This document shows positions 8,556 to 17,996 of a stretch of 64,000 nucleotides of DNA, one piece after another (the first letter of the stretch is position 1; every line of letters starts with the position of its first letter). Location of the stretch: positions 124,001 through 188,000 of the forward strand of contig NZ_FYDX01000015.1 in the NCBI RefSeq assembly GCF_900187455.1, given 5' to 3'. The translations under genes and the position numbers were made by a program. Source of the DNA: Pseudomonas sp. Irchel 3E13. Its GTDB lineage: Bacteria; Pseudomonadota; Gammaproteobacteria; Pseudomonadales; Pseudomonadaceae. The notes below the pieces were generated by a model. That model saw nothing but the letters and a program-made list of their open reading frames with translations, did not search any database and was not told the origin of the DNA.

Positions 8556-9415
8556 TCGCGCTGGAGTGCGACGACCACTTCGACACCTGGCGCGAGCAGG
8601 CGCGCAACCTGCTCGGCCATGGCATCGATCCGGCCGAGGTGACCTGGAGCCAGGGCCCGATGCAGGACCTGCTGGCCACTCCCGAGGCGCTGCCGGCCGG
8701 GGCAGGACCGTTTCGGGCGCGGGTGCCGGCGGAGTTGCTGGCGCACCTGCAACTGGCGGCCCGCTACCAGGGCGAGCAACGCTGGAGCCTGCTGTATGAA
8801 GTGCTCTGGCGCGTGGCCCATGGCGATCGCACCGCGATGCTGGCCGGTGACCGCCTGGGCAGCGAGCTGCAGCGGCGGATCAAGCAGGTCACCCGCGAAG
8901 CCCATCACCTGCACGCGTTCGTGCGTTTCGTCCCGCTTCCCGAGGCCCTGGCCGAACACTTGCAACTGGACCTGGTGGCCTGGCATGAGCCGGCCCATGA
9001 CATCCTCGAAAGCGCCAGTGACCACTTCGCTGACCGCCTGGGCCGCCAGCGCTGGCTGATCGCGACGCCACGGGACGGCATCCGCTTCGATGGCGAGACG
9101 CTGGACTATCGCCGCCAGTGTCCCGAGGACTGGCGCCAGTGGGCGCAGCATGCCGAAGACCCCGACGCCGAACTGTGGCGCACGTACTACCGACACACCT
9201 TCAACCCGGCCCGGGTCAATCCCGATGCCCTGCGCCAGCACATGCCCGGACGCTTCTGGCGCAACCTGCCGGAAGGTGACCTGATTCCCCGGCTGGTGGG
9301 CCAGGCGCGGCAGGGCAAGCAGCGTGACGGTCAGGCGCAGGAGGTGGCGGTGCAGGGTGGCAAGCGGATTGCCCGCGGGGTCGCCGTGGCTCAACCGACT
9401 CCTGGCAGCAGGTAA
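8552..9415 (+). CDS. TIGR03915/DUF4130-type putative DNA metabolism protein
   Basis: 287 residues. Start chosen at ATG 8552, which overlaps the upstream TGA (ATGA); a GTG at 8546 is in frame but less likely. The protein matches the partner family that accompanies the radical-SAM repair protein (YEVLWRVAHGDRTAML, HHLHAFVRFVPL, and DYRRQCPEDWRQWAQHAED near the end of the core). In other bacteria this domain can be fused to a uracil-DNA glycosylase-like domain; none is fused here. Last about 35 residues are low-complexity. Probably acts with the radical-SAM protein under the same LexA box. Biochemical role unknown. Confidence 0.85.
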   Translation: MIALECDDHFDTWREQARNLLGHGIDPAEVTWSQGPMQDLLATPEALPAGAGPFRARVPAELLAHLQLAARYQGEQRWSLLYEVLWRVAHGDRTAMLAGDRLGSELQRRIKQVTREAHHLHAFVRFVPLPEALAEHLQLDLVAWHEPAHDILESASDHFADRLGRQRWLIATPRDGIRFDGETLDYRRQCPEDWRQWAQHAEDPDAELWRTYYRHTFNPARVNPDALRQHMPGRFWRNLPEGDLIPRLVGQARQGKQRDGQAQEVAVQGGKRIARGVAVAQPTPGSR

Positions 9416-9420
9416 TCCCC

Positions 9421-9756
9421 ATGCACAAGGCCGATCGTCTGTTTCAACTGGTGAACCTCATCGGTGTTCACCAACCCATCACCGCCGAACGCCTCGCCGA
9501 GCACCTCGGGGTGTCGGTCCGCTCGATCTACCGCTATATCGACGAGCTGTCCCTGAGTGGCGTCCCCGTCTACGGCACCACCGGTGTCGGCTACGCCCTG
9601 GCGGCCGATGTCGAGCTGCCGCCGCTGCACCTCAGTCGCATCGAACTGGACGCCCTGGCCCTCGGCATGGAACTGCTCGCGACCTCCGCCGACCCGGAAA
9701 TGGCCGGCGTGGCGCGGATGTTGTTGAGCAAGGTCTCGGCGACACTGCCCGCGTGA
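9421..9756 (+). CDS. Short YafY/DeoR-like HTH regulator lacking the WYL domain
   Basis: 111 residues. An N-terminal helix-turn-helix (ITAERLAEHLGVSVRSIYRYIDEL, about 20-43) is followed by the linker and first helix of the next domain, then a stop. Relatives are usually about 220-240 residues with a C-terminal WYL ligand-binding domain, which is absent; frames after the stop do not restore it. Either a natural short form or the remnant of a longer gene cut off where the toxin gene now ends. It starts 5 bp after the upstream gene and is probably co-transcribed with the SOS operon. Confidence 0.7.
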   Translation: MHKADRLFQLVNLIGVHQPITAERLAEHLGVSVRSIYRYIDELSLSGVPVYGTTGVGYALAADVELPPLHLSRIELDALALGMELLATSADPEMAGVARMLLSKVSATLPA

Positions 9757-9809
9757 CCGCGCCGGCCGTTCCGGACCTTGCCCGCGAGCCCGATGCATGG
9801 CGTACAGGC

Positions 9810-12800
9810 TTAATCGCCAGCCAGGCCTTCGCGATTGGTCAGTTCCTCTATGAGGTTGCGCTCATCCTGCTGGAGCTGCGCTTCCAGCACCTGGATCCGC
9901 TCGCTCGAACGCTGCGCCTCGTCGTCCGGATACAAGTCGAGCAGCTCCAGCACCTGCGCCTCGAACGCTTCCTTGAGCGCTTTGAAGCGCTCGGCATAGA
10001 CCTCGCGCAGGTACGCAACCCAAAAGTCCCGCTGCGCGGCGTAGGCCAGAAATGGCTGCCCTCTCTCGCCCTCCAGGACTCTGTCCAGGACCCGGCCCAG
10101 TTCTGCCTGTCGGACACTGGCCGCGGCACGGTAAAGCATCCGCCCGGGTGGCAGCGGCAGGTTAAGTTCCTCAGCCCAGTGCAAGCGATAGGCCAGGCGC
10201 ACCTCTGCTTCATCCCGGGCACCGGCCTCCTCGCGGGCAATCGTGTCCAGCTCCTGCAAGCGGTACAGGCGCCGGGTCAGTCGATACAGCGTCGGGCCGC
10301 GCTGGTGCTCCGGCACCTCCAGCAATGACTGGCGGGTAAAGACCTGGATTTCCATCTGGTTGAACTCCAGGCGGATACCGTCGGGGCAGGTGTCATAGCT
10401 CCTGAGTTGGCGCAGGGGTTCTTGCGCCATGCCATTGAGGGTCAGGCGCAGTTCGACATCCTGAACCGTGGCATCGAGGACTCGCCACACCCGTGCGATC
10501 AGTTCTGACCGCGTGCTGTTGCTGCGATAGTCGGCGGTGTGCCGTAGACGTCCGATCATCTGCACCAGATCGGTGGCATCACCGGCGTGGTCGAGCTGCT
10601 GCCATGTGGCACGGCGCATTTCGTTTTCGTCCACGTTGTCGGTTAGCCAGTAACTGACCGAATGTTCTTCCTCTTCGGAGCTCACTCCAGTGCTGTGGGT
10701 GTGCGCCGGGCTTGCGACAAACTCGTCCGAGTCCGACGAGTGCGACTCGGCGTGGAGTTGCCGGACGTCTTCGGGGAAATCCATTTCGAACAAGAAGGGC
10801 CGGTTATCTGCGATCGAGGTATAGGCGCGGCGCCGGGTGTCGTAGGTCAAAGGGTTGTTGAACAGCGAGACTTCGGTGAAGGCGTAGGGGTTGCGATGAT
10901 TGTCCAGCAAGTAGTCAGGCAGCTCGGTGAGCAGGTTGTTATCCAGACTGAGGAAATCCACCCGCCCCGGAAGCAGCGCGTCGAGCCATGCCGGCCAGGT
11001 TTCGATGTGCATCGCGTTCAGGCTCAGCAGGTTGAATTCTCGACCGGTGAAGCCCGACACGCTGGTGATCGTGCCCAGTCTATTGCCGTCGAGCTCAAGC
11101 GATGCGAGCTGGGGCAACTCGGTGAGCATCGCCATCATCGCCTGATCGACGCGTAGACCGAGGTTGGTCAAGGCCAGGCTGGTCAGGCTCTGCATTGTTC
11201 GCAGTGCGCCAGGCAGTTCGGTCATCTGTTGCTCATAACCACTGATGGCGAGCCGTTCCACATGCGGAAAATTCAGAAGAAAGCGATTCAGCGCTTCAGG
11301 TGTGCCTCTTGGGCGCAGCAGTTCCATGAGACGTACACGTTGATAGAAAAAAACCGGCAAGCGTTGTGGAAAGTCATCGAGCTCGAGTGAATTCAGTTCC
11401 AGCAGGGGCGCGTAGTTGCTTTGCATGGTCTCTCGCCAGAAATCCATGATGGTCTCGGTTATCCCTTGACGCGCGGCAATCTGCTGCTCGGTCAGCGGCT
11501 GCGCGGAGCTTGAGGTTTCGCGCCACATATCCAGGGCCTCGCTCAGCAGCCCGCGCCCGTGCAAGTGCATGTTCAGTTCGGCGTGGACCGTCTCGGGAAT
11601 ATCCAGGTCGAAGCTGAAACGACTGCCACGGCCCTCGCCCAATCGAGCACTGAGAATCTCCTGGCGTGAAAACAGATTGCCGCGCAGGAAGATGCGGGTT
11701 TGATGCGACGCATTGGCTTCGTTTTGCAGGATATGCCTGGGTAATTCGACAAGGTGGTTGTCGACCAGTGACAGCATACTGATTCGGCTTAGCATCTGGC
11801 GGTCGAGCCATTGTGGCCAGCGCGTCATGCCAACGCGGTCCAGCGCCAGGGAGTTCAGGTTCATGCCCAGGAAATTTGGGCTCAGGCCCGGGACGTAGGT
11901 GAGCGGCGCATCGACGAGCAAATTGCCGCTGAGGTCCAGGTGCTCCAGTTCGCGCAAGTCACTCAGCGCCTGCAGCGCATGCTGGTTCAGGCTCAGTTGC
12001 AGGTCATTCAGATGCAGGCGCCGGAGGTGCGGGTAACTCATCGCCACGACCCGGGGCAGGGACTCCACTGGCCAGCCGATACTGTGGCGAATTTCCAGGG
12101 ACCGAACCCTGCCGAAGCGCTGCAGGAACTGCGGCAACATTTCTTCGTACCTGAGCAGGCCGTCCGGCTCGGTGATCAGCCTCGGCCCCTCCACGGTAAA
12201 GTCCCTTAGCACCAACCCTTGTACGCGGTCGTAAACGAACTGCGGTAATTGATCGGGAAAGTCCGCTATCGATATCGACGCCAGCCACAACGGCTGGCGG
12301 GTTCGCCCGATCTCCGGGAGGTTGTTGCCTCGCCAATGCGTCCACAACGCCTCGACAATGCGCTCCCGGCTCCTGGCTCGCGAGCCCGGCTCGCTGGTGG
12401 ACGCGAGGTTCTGCCACCACTGCGTCATGCTGTGATGCAACGCCCGTTGTTCATCGAGCAATTGGTCCAGGCGCTCGCTGATGGCTGCCCGGCCAAGGCC
12501 GGTGCTGTAGAGCTCGCGGAGGATGTCCTCGGCAAAGGCGTCGAGGAAGGCGAGCTGACGAATCTTGTCCAGCAGGGTCTCTTCGCTGATATAGCCCGCC
12601 AGGGCGCCGCGGCCGCTCAGCGGGTAGCCGAGACGGCCATCGGCAAGGCGCATCGGTGAACGGGCGCCGGGCTGGCCCGGCTGCATCTGCAACACCTGTC
12701 GTGCCCGCTGCCGGGGGATCGGTGGCTGCGCCTGGAGGTGGTGACGGAAAGCCATCTTGCTGGCCGATACGAGGCCGAGGGCTTCACGTTGCGTCAGGGG

Positions 12801-15434
12801 GAGAGCGTCGAGAACCGCGGCAAACAGATCATCAGGAGGCGCTTCGGCCGGCATACCGTCGGGGCTGACGGCCTGATAGCCCTCGTCGCCCTTGAGCAGC
12901 ACCCGGCAAATCGGTGCGTCCGATGGGCCCACCTGGTCGAGCAACGGGCCGTCGAAGGCGCCCGAACGGACTTCAAGACGAACCTCTGGAGACCATCCCG
13001 GCAGGTTTTCAAGACTGTGCAGCATCAGCCTGTCGCTGTCGGCGGTGTTTGCCGAGTCCAGGTACAACCCTTCGTAGGCCCGCGCCAGACGAACTTTCTG
13101 CTGATAGACCCGGGCCTCTTCGGCCAGTCGCAGCGCGACCTTGTGCTCATTCCTCAATTGCGTCAGCTCGCTCGGCTCGGCATGTGCCAGCAGTTCCTCG
13201 GCCACGGCCGCGGGCAACCCGGTGAACGTTTCCATCAGCAAGCGCGCTTCGCCCGACACGCCCGCTTGCAGTACGTCATACCAGGCAGCGAACAACGCCG
13301 CCCGTCCCGTGGAACTCAAATCGCTGCCGACCGAACTCAGCTCCTTCTCGAGCCGTACGCGCTCCAGTGCATCGATGAGCAGGGCCGGTGGCCGTTCACT
13401 GTCGGCCAGGGCACGACGCAATTGCGCCGGGTAGGTATCACTGGCGAAGAGAATGCGGTGGGCGGTCTGTTCCGACAGCCCGTCCGCCAACGGCCCCAAT
13501 CGCTGAAACAGGGTCAGGCCTTCCCATTCCAGCGGCCGGTCCACCTCATGCAACCAGGCGCCGGCGCCGTTGCTGCGCAAGGTCGGCTGATACGCGTTGC
13601 TCCGGTCCGGGTGCTCCAGCAAATGCGCGGATCCCTCCGCGTTGGATGTGACGCGGAAGGTGCTTCCATCCAGGGGTAGCCATTGCTTGCCCAGGTGGTT
13701 ATAGAGCCCGAGCGCATTGGGTTTGAGCCCCGCGGGCAGGACGATGTCGTGGGCGAAGGGGTGCAGGTCGGGTTTCCACAGCCGGTGGCGACCGTCTCCC
13801 AGGCGCACCGCCCGCATTTCCTCGACTGCCACGGGCATCTCCAGCGCGGGCACCCCGGCCCCGGCCGCCGCGCCCGCGAGAGCGCCGAGTGTGGCAATCT
13901 GGGCCAGGTTCTCGACCACATCCATCAGGTAACTCCACGCCTGCTCGCGATCACCCTGGCTCAGGCTGTAGAACCCTTCATAGACTTCGTGAGCCAGTTG
14001 CGCGGCGGTGACAGCCATCATCACCCAGCCCAATCCCGGCAGCACAAAAGCAGCGACATTGAGCACATCAAAGCCGACTTCGACGAAGTAGCGCAGCCGT
14101 CCTTCGCGGGTCTTCTGGTCTTCGTTCGCGGTCGGAACCGCATGGAACAGCGCATCGTCCCTGAGCACGGCGATTTTCTGTTTGACGATGCCCGTGACCA
14201 GATCGCCAGAAAACAACCGGGTCCCGAGGTCAAGGCGGGCATCGCTGTCCTGGCGTTCCTCGTAGAACCCGCCACTGTTCCAGACCTTTGGGTAGAAGGC
14301 CGAGCGGATCTTGCCGAACACTTCATTGCGATGCCGCGCGGGGACGAAACGCTCGAAAAACTTCAGGTACTGCGGCTGTAGCAGCTTGTCTTGCAGGGCT
14401 TCCTGAAACTGCTTGAACGACGCGTACTCCTTGAGCGGGTGGAAGGGGTCATCCGGTATGTAGACGAGGATGGCTTTCTTGCAGACATCACGGACCCAGT
14501 CCGGTTGGCCAAGTACTCGCTGAAACTGCCGCCCGCACTCAACTGCGATCACGATTCCGGTCAGTTCGGTGTTCCACATCTTCAGAAAACTGCAGCGCAG
14601 CGAGGTGCCCATCGCGTCGGTTTCAATTCGAGACACGTGCATCAATAACCGGTGGTATATCGTCTGCCCGATATCACTTTTCAGGTACGCCGTGTGCGCC
14701 TGAAGCATCAGCGCGGACGTTTCGAAGCGCTCGAAGGCATGGTGTTTTTTACCGGCATCGGCGTTATCAAGTACCGAATCAATCAACTTCTGGTATTGCC
14801 CGCCGAGGTCCAGGGTGCGACAGAGTGCGGCGAACGCCTCGGGCTCGATCGCAACAGACGTGCGCTGTTCTGTCGTGGCGTCCTTGGCGTAAAGGCTCGA
14901 TTTCAGCCTGGACTGCTGCATGCCGCCAGGCTCGGCCTCCCAGGCTTCGAAGTTTTGCAGCGCGGCGCGCAGCAGATCCTGGGTCGCGCCCCGCATCGCC
15001 TTGAAACTCTCGACGAGCGGGTCCCTGGAGATAGCCACGAACGAGTCATCGACCTGCACGCGGCCGGCGTGAAACAGCCAGGTCGTGCGCGCATCGAGGT
15101 GCAGGCCGAACTGTTTCTGGATCGCGGCATTGAGCAAGGGTTCGGCGAACGCCTCAATGTCGGGAATCCGCGCCAGCAGGGTTGTGAGCGCGCCCTCGGC
15201 ATGGCGATGTTCCACATAGGTCTGCTGCAACAGCCTGGCAATTTGCGGCTGATCGGTCATGGCTTTCACAAACCAGGACGCCGCCCCAGGCCCCGCTGCA
15301 CGCACGGCTCGGTGTACGTCACGAGGGGCTTTTGCCAGCCAGGGCGGAACAATGCTTTTGACCACGTCGTAATGCGTAGGGCCCGCCACCGGGCTTTCGC
15401 CCGGCGCGGTGATGGAGTCGATCGGGTTCGACAT
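9810..15434 (-). CDS. Large toxin/effector: dermonecrotic-toxin-like N terminus, leucine-rich repeats, NEL E3 ubiquitin ligase
   Basis: 1874 residues. The first about 450 resemble the N-terminal domain of the large Pseudomonas dermonecrotic-toxin-like proteins (DUF6543 type). Two hydrophobic stretches near 460-540 may insert into membrane. Two leucine-rich repeat blocks lie at about 1130-1270 (LEHLDLSGNLL, ISMLSLVDNHLVELP) and 1410-1520 (DFLSLDNNLLTELP). The last about 270 residues match the novel E3 ligase (NEL) fold of IpaH/SspH effectors, with the CxD catalytic motif as Cys1683-Pro-Asp1685 in YDTCPDGIRLEF. It would ubiquitinate proteins in a eukaryotic host. No secretion apparatus or chaperone is adjacent, so the delivery route is unknown. 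Confidence 0.88.
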   Translation of the reverse strand: MSNPIDSITAPGESPVAGPTHYDVVKSIVPPWLAKAPRDVHRAVRAAGPGAASWFVKAMTDQPQIARLLQQTYVEHRHAEGALTTLLARIPDIEAFAEPLLNAAIQKQFGLHLDARTTWLFHAGRVQVDDSFVAISRDPLVESFKAMRGATQDLLRAALQNFEAWEAEPGGMQQSRLKSSLYAKDATTEQRTSVAIEPEAFAALCRTLDLGGQYQKLIDSVLDNADAGKKHHAFERFETSALMLQAHTAYLKSDIGQTIYHRLLMHVSRIETDAMGTSLRCSFLKMWNTELTGIVIAVECGRQFQRVLGQPDWVRDVCKKAILVYIPDDPFHPLKEYASFKQFQEALQDKLLQPQYLKFFERFVPARHRNEVFGKIRSAFYPKVWNSGGFYEERQDSDARLDLGTRLFSGDLVTGIVKQKIAVLRDDALFHAVPTANEDQKTREGRLRYFVEVGFDVLNVAAFVLPGLGWVMMAVTAAQLAHEVYEGFYSLSQGDREQAWSYLMDVVENLAQIATLGALAGAAAGAGVPALEMPVAVEEMRAVRLGDGRHRLWKPDLHPFAHDIVLPAGLKPNALGLYNHLGKQWLPLDGSTFRVTSNAEGSAHLLEHPDRSNAYQPTLRSNGAGAWLHEVDRPLEWEGLTLFQRLGPLADGLSEQTAHRILFASDTYPAQLRRALADSERPPALLIDALERVRLEKELSSVGSDLSSTGRAALFAAWYDVLQAGVSGEARLLMETFTGLPAAVAEELLAHAEPSELTQLRNEHKVALRLAEEARVYQQKVRLARAYEGLYLDSANTADSDRLMLHSLENLPGWSPEVRLEVRSGAFDGPLLDQVGPSDAPICRVLLKGDEGYQAVSPDGMPAEAPPDDLFAAVLDALPLTQREALGLVSASKMAFRHHLQAQPPIPRQRARQVLQMQPGQPGARSPMRLADGRLGYPLSGRGALAGYISEETLLDKIRQLAFLDAFAEDILRELYSTGLGRAAISERLDQLLDEQRALHHSMTQWWQNLASTSEPGSRARSRERIVEALWTHWRGNNLPEIGRTRQPLWLASISIADFPDQLPQFVYDRVQGLVLRDFTVEGPRLITEPDGLLRYEEMLPQFLQRFGRVRSLEIRHSIGWPVESLPRVVAMSYPHLRRLHLNDLQLSLNQHALQALSDLRELEHLDLSGNLLVDAPLTYVPGLSPNFLGMNLNSLALDRVGMTRWPQWLDRQMLSRISMLSLVDNHLVELPRHILQNEANASHQTRIFLRGNLFSRQEILSARLGEGRGSRFSFDLDIPETVHAELNMHLHGRGLLSEALDMWRETSSSAQPLTEQQIAARQGITETIMDFWRETMQSNYAPLLELNSLELDDFPQRLPVFFYQRVRLMELLRPRGTPEALNRFLLNFPHVERLAISGYEQQMTELPGALRTMQSLTSLALTNLGLRVDQAMMAMLTELPQLASLELDGNRLGTITSVSGFTGREFNLLSLNAMHIETWPAWLDALLPGRVDFLSLDNNLLTELPDYLLDNHRNPYAFTEVSLFNNPLTYDTRRRAYTSIADNRPFLFEMDFPEDVRQLHAESHSSDSDEFVASPAHTHSTGVSSEEEEHSVSYWLTDNVDENEMRRATWQQLDHAGDATDLVQMIGRLRHTADYRSNSTRSELIARVWRVLDATVQDVELRLTLNGMAQEPLRQLRSYDTCPDGIRLEFNQMEIQVFTRQSLLEVPEHQRGPTLYRLTRRLYRLQELDTIAREEAGARDEAEVRLAYRLHWAEELNLPLPPGRMLYRAAASVRQAELGRVLDRVLEGERGQPFLAYAAQRDFWVAYLREVYAERFKALKEAFEAQVLELLDLYPDDEAQRSSERIQVLEAQLQQDERNLIEELTNREGLAGD

Positions 15435-15521
15435 AGGGGCTGCCTCGATGAGTCACTGGGCAAACGAGCCTAGCGACAACGATCGGGCAAGAAGGAATAC
15501 AAGGGTATTGCGCCCGCCCGC

Positions 15522-16334
15522 TCAGGCCTTGTCTGCCTGCCGATGGCGGGCGTAGATGACCGAACCGCCTGTTCCCGTGGTTGTCCGGGTTTGCAGTTCG
15601 AAATGCTCGGGGTGCCCCTTGATCAGGTCGCTGAGTTTCTTGTAGCCGTGGGTACGCGGGTCGAAGTCGGGTCGCAGCTTGCTGATGTTGGTGCCCAGTG
15701 CGCCCAGTTGAATCCAGCCGTCTTCGTCGGCGATGTCATCCAGGATCTTCGCGATGAAGCCCACCGGGGCTTTGGGTGGTTTGCGGGCGGTGGGTTTGCT
15801 GTCGTTTTTCGGTGCTTCCGGGGTCGCCACCGCTTCCGGCTCGGGGCGGCTGTTGCCATTGCCCGGCGTGCCGGGAACGCCCTCGTGCAGCAGTTCCGTG
15901 TAGATGAACTTGTCGCAGGCGACCACGAATGGCTTCGGCGTTTTTTCCTCGCCAAAGCCATAGACGGTCAGGCCTTCCTCGCGCAGGCGCGAGGCGAGCC
16001 GGGTGAAGTCGCTGTCGCTCGACACCAGGCAAAAACCGTCGAAACGCCGGGTGTACAACAGGTCCATCGCGTCGATGATCAACGAACTGTCCGTGGCGTT
16101 CTTGCCCTTGGTGTAGGCGAACTGCTGGATAGGCTGGATGGAGTGCTCAAGCAGCACCTTTTTCCAGCCGCCCAGTTGCGGGCCGGTCCAGTCGCCGTAG
16201 ATACGCTTGACGTTGGCAATGCCGTATTTGGCAATTTCCTCGAACAGCCCCTGGACGATGCTCGCCGCGGCATTGTCGGCGTCGATCAGGACGGCCAGGC
16301 GCTTTTGCGTGTGGGAAGAGTGGGTGATGGCCAT
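15522..16334 (-). CDS. NYN-domain RNase-like protein with C-terminal OST-HTH/LOTUS domain
   Basis: 270 residues. N-terminal NYN (LabA/DUF88-type, PIN-like) domain at about 10-150 with the conserved acidic motifs LIDADN (17-22), DSSLIIDAMDL and SSDSDFTRLA, which coordinate metal for RNA cleavage in this fold. A Pro/Lys-rich linker leads to a LOTUS/OST-HTH domain at about 190-260 (FIAKILDDIADEDGWIQLG), which binds RNA. This pairing is common in bacteria and thought to act in RNA turnover, but target and role are unknown. Stands alone between the toxin and the exporter gene. Confidence 0.85.
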   Translation of the reverse strand: MAITHSSHTQKRLAVLIDADNAAASIVQGLFEEIAKYGIANVKRIYGDWTGPQLGGWKKVLLEHSIQPIQQFAYTKGKNATDSSLIIDAMDLLYTRRFDGFCLVSSDSDFTRLASRLREEGLTVYGFGEEKTPKPFVVACDKFIYTELLHEGVPGTPGNGNSRPEPEAVATPEAPKNDSKPTARKPPKAPVGFIAKILDDIADEDGWIQLGALGTNISKLRPDFDPRTHGYKKLSDLIKGHPEHFELQTRTTTGTGGSVIYARHRQADKA

Positions 16335-16399
16335 GGATCATCCTTGGGGCTGGTGGCAAGGGTGCCGGTAATTATGTGCGGGACAGCGACAGCAAACGT

Positions 16400-17146
16400 C
16401 TAGGACAAAAGCCTAGGCACGGAAGACACCAGCAGCGCGATCCCGGACGCAGTAAGCAGACTCAGCACGATCTGCCGGAACTGGGCATCGCTGATGCCGA
16501 AATACAGGCGGGTGCCAAGGAAGCTGGGGATGAGCATGGCCGGGGCGACGATGGCGAACATGGGCCACATGTCGCGGGTCACGATCCCGGTGCCGAGGTA
16601 GGTGGCCATGGTCACCAGCAGCATCGACAGGTTGAAGTTCTGGATGATCGAGCGCTGGGTGTCGCGATCATAGCCGCGCAGTGTGCACCACAGCGTCGGC
16701 AGGGTGCCGGTGAAGCCGCCAAGGCCGCCCATGATGCCACCGGCGAAACCGACACCGCCGTTGGCCAGGCGACCGCCGAACGAGATGACCGGCAGCCGCC
16801 GGGCCATCAGCATCACCGGGCACCACACCACCAGCAGGGTGCCGAGAATCGCTTTGAACCAGTCCATGTTCAGTTGCGGCAGCAATGCAACGCCAAGCGG
16901 GATGCCCAGCAGGCCGCCGAGGACGAAGGGCAGTAGTTGCTTTAAATCGAAGCCCCGGCGTACCGACACCGCCGCGACAATCTGGCCGAGCAGGGCGCCG
17001 AACACGGCCAGGGTGGCCGCCAGCCTTGGATCGAGCACCCAGGCCCAGAACGACATCGCCACCAGGCCGAAGGCAAACCCGGAGAGTCCCTGAACGAAGC
17101 CCGCGACCACCGCCCCCAGGGCAACCACCAGATAAATCGATTCCAT
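16400..17146 (-). CDS. TauE/SafE-family sulfite/organosulfonate-type exporter
   Basis: 248 residues, about eight membrane segments. Start set at ATG 17146 (MESIYLVVALGAVVAGFVQG), preceded by AAGGAG; the frame extends to 17215 but that part is not membrane-like. Glycine-rich repeats such as GLSGFAFGLVAMSFW and GGIMGGLGGFTGTLPTLW are typical of the TauE/SafE (DUF81) permeases, which move sulfonates, sulfite or related anions. Substrate unknown; the neighbours give no clue. Confidence 0.85.
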   Translation of the reverse strand: MESIYLVVALGAVVAGFVQGLSGFAFGLVAMSFWAWVLDPRLAATLAVFGALLGQIVAAVSVRRGFDLKQLLPFVLGGLLGIPLGVALLPQLNMDWFKAILGTLLVVWCPVMLMARRLPVISFGGRLANGGVGFAGGIMGGLGGFTGTLPTLWCTLRGYDRDTQRSIIQNFNLSMLLVTMATYLGTGIVTRDMWPMFAIVAPAMLIPSFLGTRLYFGISDAQFRQIVLSLLTASGIALLVSSVPRLLS

Positions 17147-17334
17147 GCCACTTCTCCTTGTGAAGGCACCAATATAGTGCATTTTCCTCGCCGCCAAGAT
17201 AAGCGTTGCTAGCAATTGGCCATGCAGTTAGATTGCCAAACGCTTGTGCGGCTGCTTTTGGCGCGCTGTGGTATCGGGGTGCGAATGGGCCGGCACTGTT
17301 GGGCATTGGATAGCCACATCAAGGACCGCGCAGT

Positions 17335-17886
17335 ATGAAAACCTCGATCACCGGAAAGAACGTCATCAAGGAAATGAAGGATCTGGCGAAGGGGTACTTT
17401 GCCGAGTACGGCAACCCTTCCTGTGTCTGTGTCGGGGTGTCTGCGCTGGGCAGGACTGAATCCAGCGGCCGGGCGCGCGACGCTCAGGAGCGCAAGACCT
17501 TCGTCGGCATCAGCGGCGATACCGGGCGCAAGTTGCTACGCACCACGCTCAACGCGGAAGGCCACGGCGGCGGCACCTTGAGCGCGGCCGACGTGACGGC
17601 CCGGCTCACCACCATGGCCAACCAGCATCTGGTGACCTACCGCAGCCGGCTCACTGGACCGGCGATCGTTTCCGCCGAAACCTGGGCCACCCACAACTGC
17701 GCGGAAGGCAACCTGGCCCTGTACCTGTTGATGAACGGGGTGCGGGCGAATGTGATCACCATCGCGTCCTACGAAATCATCGGCAATTCGGTGCAGTACA
17801 AGCCGCTGTGCAAACAGTGCCAGCAGTGGGTCCGCCAGCACTTCAAAGTGCTCGAGGATTTCGACGCGCACACCAAGGGCCGTTGA
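17335..17886 (+). CDS. Stand-alone cytidine deaminase-fold protein (toxin-type deaminase relative)
   Basis: 183 residues. The zinc-deaminase signature is present: HNCAE gives Cys122 as zinc ligand and Glu124 as proton shuttle, and CKQC gives Cys159 and Cys162. The spacing fits the cytidine deaminase superfamily. The sequence is unlike housekeeping nucleoside deaminases and resembles the Pput_2613-like deaminases described from bacterial polymorphic toxins, but I cannot confirm the family without a search. There is no signal peptide, delivery domain or obvious immunity gene beside it. The substrate (nucleotide, DNA or RNA base) is unknown. Confidence 0.7.
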   Translation: MKTSITGKNVIKEMKDLAKGYFAEYGNPSCVCVGVSALGRTESSGRARDAQERKTFVGISGDTGRKLLRTTLNAEGHGGGTLSAADVTARLTTMANQHLVTYRSRLTGPAIVSAETWATHNCAEGNLALYLLMNGVRANVITIASYEIIGNSVQYKPLCKQCQQWVRQHFKVLEDFDAHTKGR

Positions 17887-17996
17887 GTCCTTCGTTCAGA
17901 CCATCACCCGCTCGATCACCACGCTCGGCATTAGCCGCGATGAATAGCGCGAATGCGAAATCAGTTTTTCTAATAACGAGTCTGGGAAATCCCGTC

